64,000 nt of DNA from an uncultured Aquimarina sp. (GTDB taxonomy: Bacteria; Bacteroidota; Bacteroidia; Flavobacteriales; Flavobacteriaceae). A model generated the notes under the pieces. That model did no database searches. It had not been told where the DNA came from and saw only the letters and a list, made by a program, of their open reading frames with translations. Below are positions 62,720-64,000 of this stretch, piece by piece. The stretch is taken from NCBI GenBank assembly GCA_947492105.1, contig CANLMN010000004.1, positions 1-64,000 of the forward strand, in the 5' to 3' direction. The translations under genes and the position numbers were made by a program. Position 1 is the first letter of the stretch; every line of letters begins with the position of its first letter.

Positions 62720-64000
62720 TTAAGGTTTTAAAATAAGATTAATTTTTTCTGCTATGTTTTGTACATTCGGGCTTTGGTGGATTGTTAAATGATTTCCTGG
62801 GATTACATGTACATCGCATTTTCCTTTTGTAAGAGAAACCCAAGATAATTCAGGATGCATCGGATCGTACTTCTCGCGGCGCGCCTTTGCTTTAAAATAG
62901 GTGATGTCTCCCTGATAAGGTTTTAAATCATTATCATAATTCCACATCGCTAAAATATTAGCTTTAAACACTTCTAAAATCCTTCCTAAATGCTCTGTAC
63001 TAGAAGCGATATAATTAGAATAATCTATATTATTGCCTTCTGGAAGATTTGTGATTTTCTCTGCAATAAAGCTTAGTCTTTCTTTAGCCGGCATTTTCTT
63101 TAAATCCTCTACAGAAAAATCCGCAGTTGGGAATAAGGTTTCCACCAAATAAAACAAAATATCAAAATCTTTTAATAGTTTTTTGGGTACGTCTTTAGCT
63201 ACAGGCGTATCTATAAGTAATAATAAGTCAATTTGTTTTCCTAAATTTTTCAATTGTTGCGCCATCTCGTAAGCAACAGTTCCTCCAAAAGAAGACCCTC
63301 CTAAACAGTATGGTCCTTCTGGCTGAAACTTTAATAGATTTGATACATAGTTTTCCGCCATTTCTTTAACGTCATTGATTGGCTGCTCTCCTTTCCGTAA
63401 CCCTATAGCAGTAAACCCAATAACAGGTATTCCATCTGTAATATCCTTAATTAAATCTTTATAAACATAAACATCTCCACCCACTGGATGAATGATTATC
63501 AAGGGAATACTTGAAGCGTTACCCTCTTTAATTTTAATCATATTTGAACTCAAATGTTCATCGTTATATACAAGGGATGTAGAAGTAATACTTATACTTT
63601 TCTCTATATAATCCGCCATTTCTAGTATTGTGGGCAAATTAATAATAATACTTGTTTGCAAATCAACATTAAATTTGTTGTTAATATTTGATAGCACAGT
63701 CACTGCCAGAAGTGAATCTCCTCCAAGTTCAAAAAAATCATCTGAAACTTTGATTGTAGTTAAGCCAAGGGAACCTTCATAAATTTTTATTAATTCTTGT
63801 TCTATTTCTTTTCTAGAGGTAATATTTACCTTTCCAGGTTGAGCGTGTTCTTTCGCTACAGATTCTTGATTTCTACTAGCAATTTCAGTATTTTTTTTCG
63901 AAGAATTGACCTTAGATTTAAACCCTTGCATCCTACTTTCTAAATCTACCGTAGAAATTATGATTTGTTTTAAATCTTGATTTAAGATATGTTGAAATAC
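62720..64000 (-). CDS. C-terminal part of a polyketide/nonribosomal peptide synthase: carrier and thioesterase (partial)
   Basis: The reading frame is open to the window edge. Codons upstream of the Met at 63931 read ...VFQHILNQDLKQIIISTVDL..., typical of the segment after a ketoreductase-containing PKS module, so 63931 is not the real start. Numbered from 63931: a linker (1-40), a carrier domain with Ser73 in FELGGDSLLAV, then a type I thioesterase (about 130-403) with Ser214 in GGSSFGG, Asp in LLLIDTP and His381 in IPGNHLTIH. The thioesterase marks this as the last module, releasing the finished chain by hydrolysis or cyclisation. No AT domain is seen, in line with the separate AT genes. 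Confidence 0.9.
   Translation of the reverse strand, partial: VFQHILNQDLKQIIISTVDLESRMQGFKSKVNSSKKNTEIASRNQESVAKEHAQPGKVNITSRKEIEQELIKIYEGSLGLTTIKVSDDFFELGGDSLLAVTVLSNINNKFNVDLQTSIIINLPTILEMADYIEKSISITSTSLVYNDEHLSSNMIKIKEGNASSIPLIIIHPVGGDVYVYKDLIKDITDGIPVIGFTAIGLRKGEQPINDVKEMAENYVSNLLKFQPEGPYCLGGSSFGGTVAYEMAQQLKNLGKQIDLLLLIDTPVAKDVPKKLLKDFDILFYLVETLFPTADFSVEDLKKMPAKERLSFIAEKITNLPEGNNIDYSNYIASSTEHLGRILEVFKANILAMWNYDNDLKPYQGDITYFKAKARREKYDPMHPELSWVSLTKGKCDVHVIPGNHLTIHQSPNVQNIAEKINLILKP

Noticed and set aside
1..64000. tRNA or rRNA genes, CRISPR arrays, insertion sequences with transposases, prophage
   Set aside because: I looked for cloverleaf T-loop sequences, regularly spaced direct repeats and transposase or integrase motifs and found none. 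The repeats seen are dispersed and palindromic, not array-like.

Overview
The window comes from a low-GC marine-type member of the Bacteroidota, most likely a Flavobacteriaceae. The signs are a type IX secretion (T9SS) C-terminal sorting domain, Bacteroidota promoters (TTG, 19-20 bases, TAnnTTTG), weak or absent Shine-Dalgarno sites, a DUF4290/murA pair, a kynurenine 3-monooxygenase and long AT-rich intergenic spacers. Aquimarina-like relatives are plausible because they carry many polyketide clusters, but genus level is inference only.

Layout. 0.3-12.7 kb is mixed metabolism: kynurenine monooxygenase, a methyltransferase, a secreted amidohydrolase, an aldo/keto reductase, a flavin reductase, a cupredoxin-like protein, two small lipoproteins, argS, a candidate small RNA with its own promoter and terminator, and a T9SS cargo protein. 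13.4-15.1 kb holds a porin and a P-II nitrogen regulator. 15.4-22.9 kb holds household genes (SRPBCC/GyrI-like protein, MazG-like hydrolase, ilvE, mnmD, purU, a GNAT enzyme, a second-type ClpP). 23.6-26.4 kb is a FIST protein, histidine kinase and response regulator set. 27.0-39.5 kb is a complete urea acquisition island: porin, urtABCDE, fused ureAB, ureC, ureF, ureG, then a terminator and ureD on the opposite strand; no ureE is present. 40.5-49.5 kb is core genome (murA with Asp in place of the fosfomycin-target Cys, DUF4290, DUF493, a P-loop protein, recQ, fmt, HU, algH).

49.6-64.0 kb, all on the minus strand, is the distal end of a polyketide/nonribosomal peptide cluster that continues beyond the right edge. 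In transcription order it contains the C-terminal carrier-thioesterase part of a megasynthase, a discrete acyltransferase, a truncated adenylation domain fused to a luciferase-like monooxygenase, a condensation/PapA-like acyltransferase, an NTF2-like protein, an acyltransferase-PfaD enoylreductase fusion, a single-chain methylmalonyl-CoA mutase (small and large subunits fused), another acyltransferase and an Sfp-type phosphopantetheinyl transferase. The free acyltransferases and the AT-PfaD fusion point to a trans-AT assembly line.

The intergenic spacers are seeded with at least four families of short palindromic or terminal-inverted-repeat elements (called A, B, C and D here). A and B occur seven or more times each, often abut each other, and in one place a C element sits inside an A element, which indicates MITE-like transposition. 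These elements, the candidate small RNA, the palindromic operator in front of the urea island and the unusual fusions in the biosynthetic cluster are the main points of interest.
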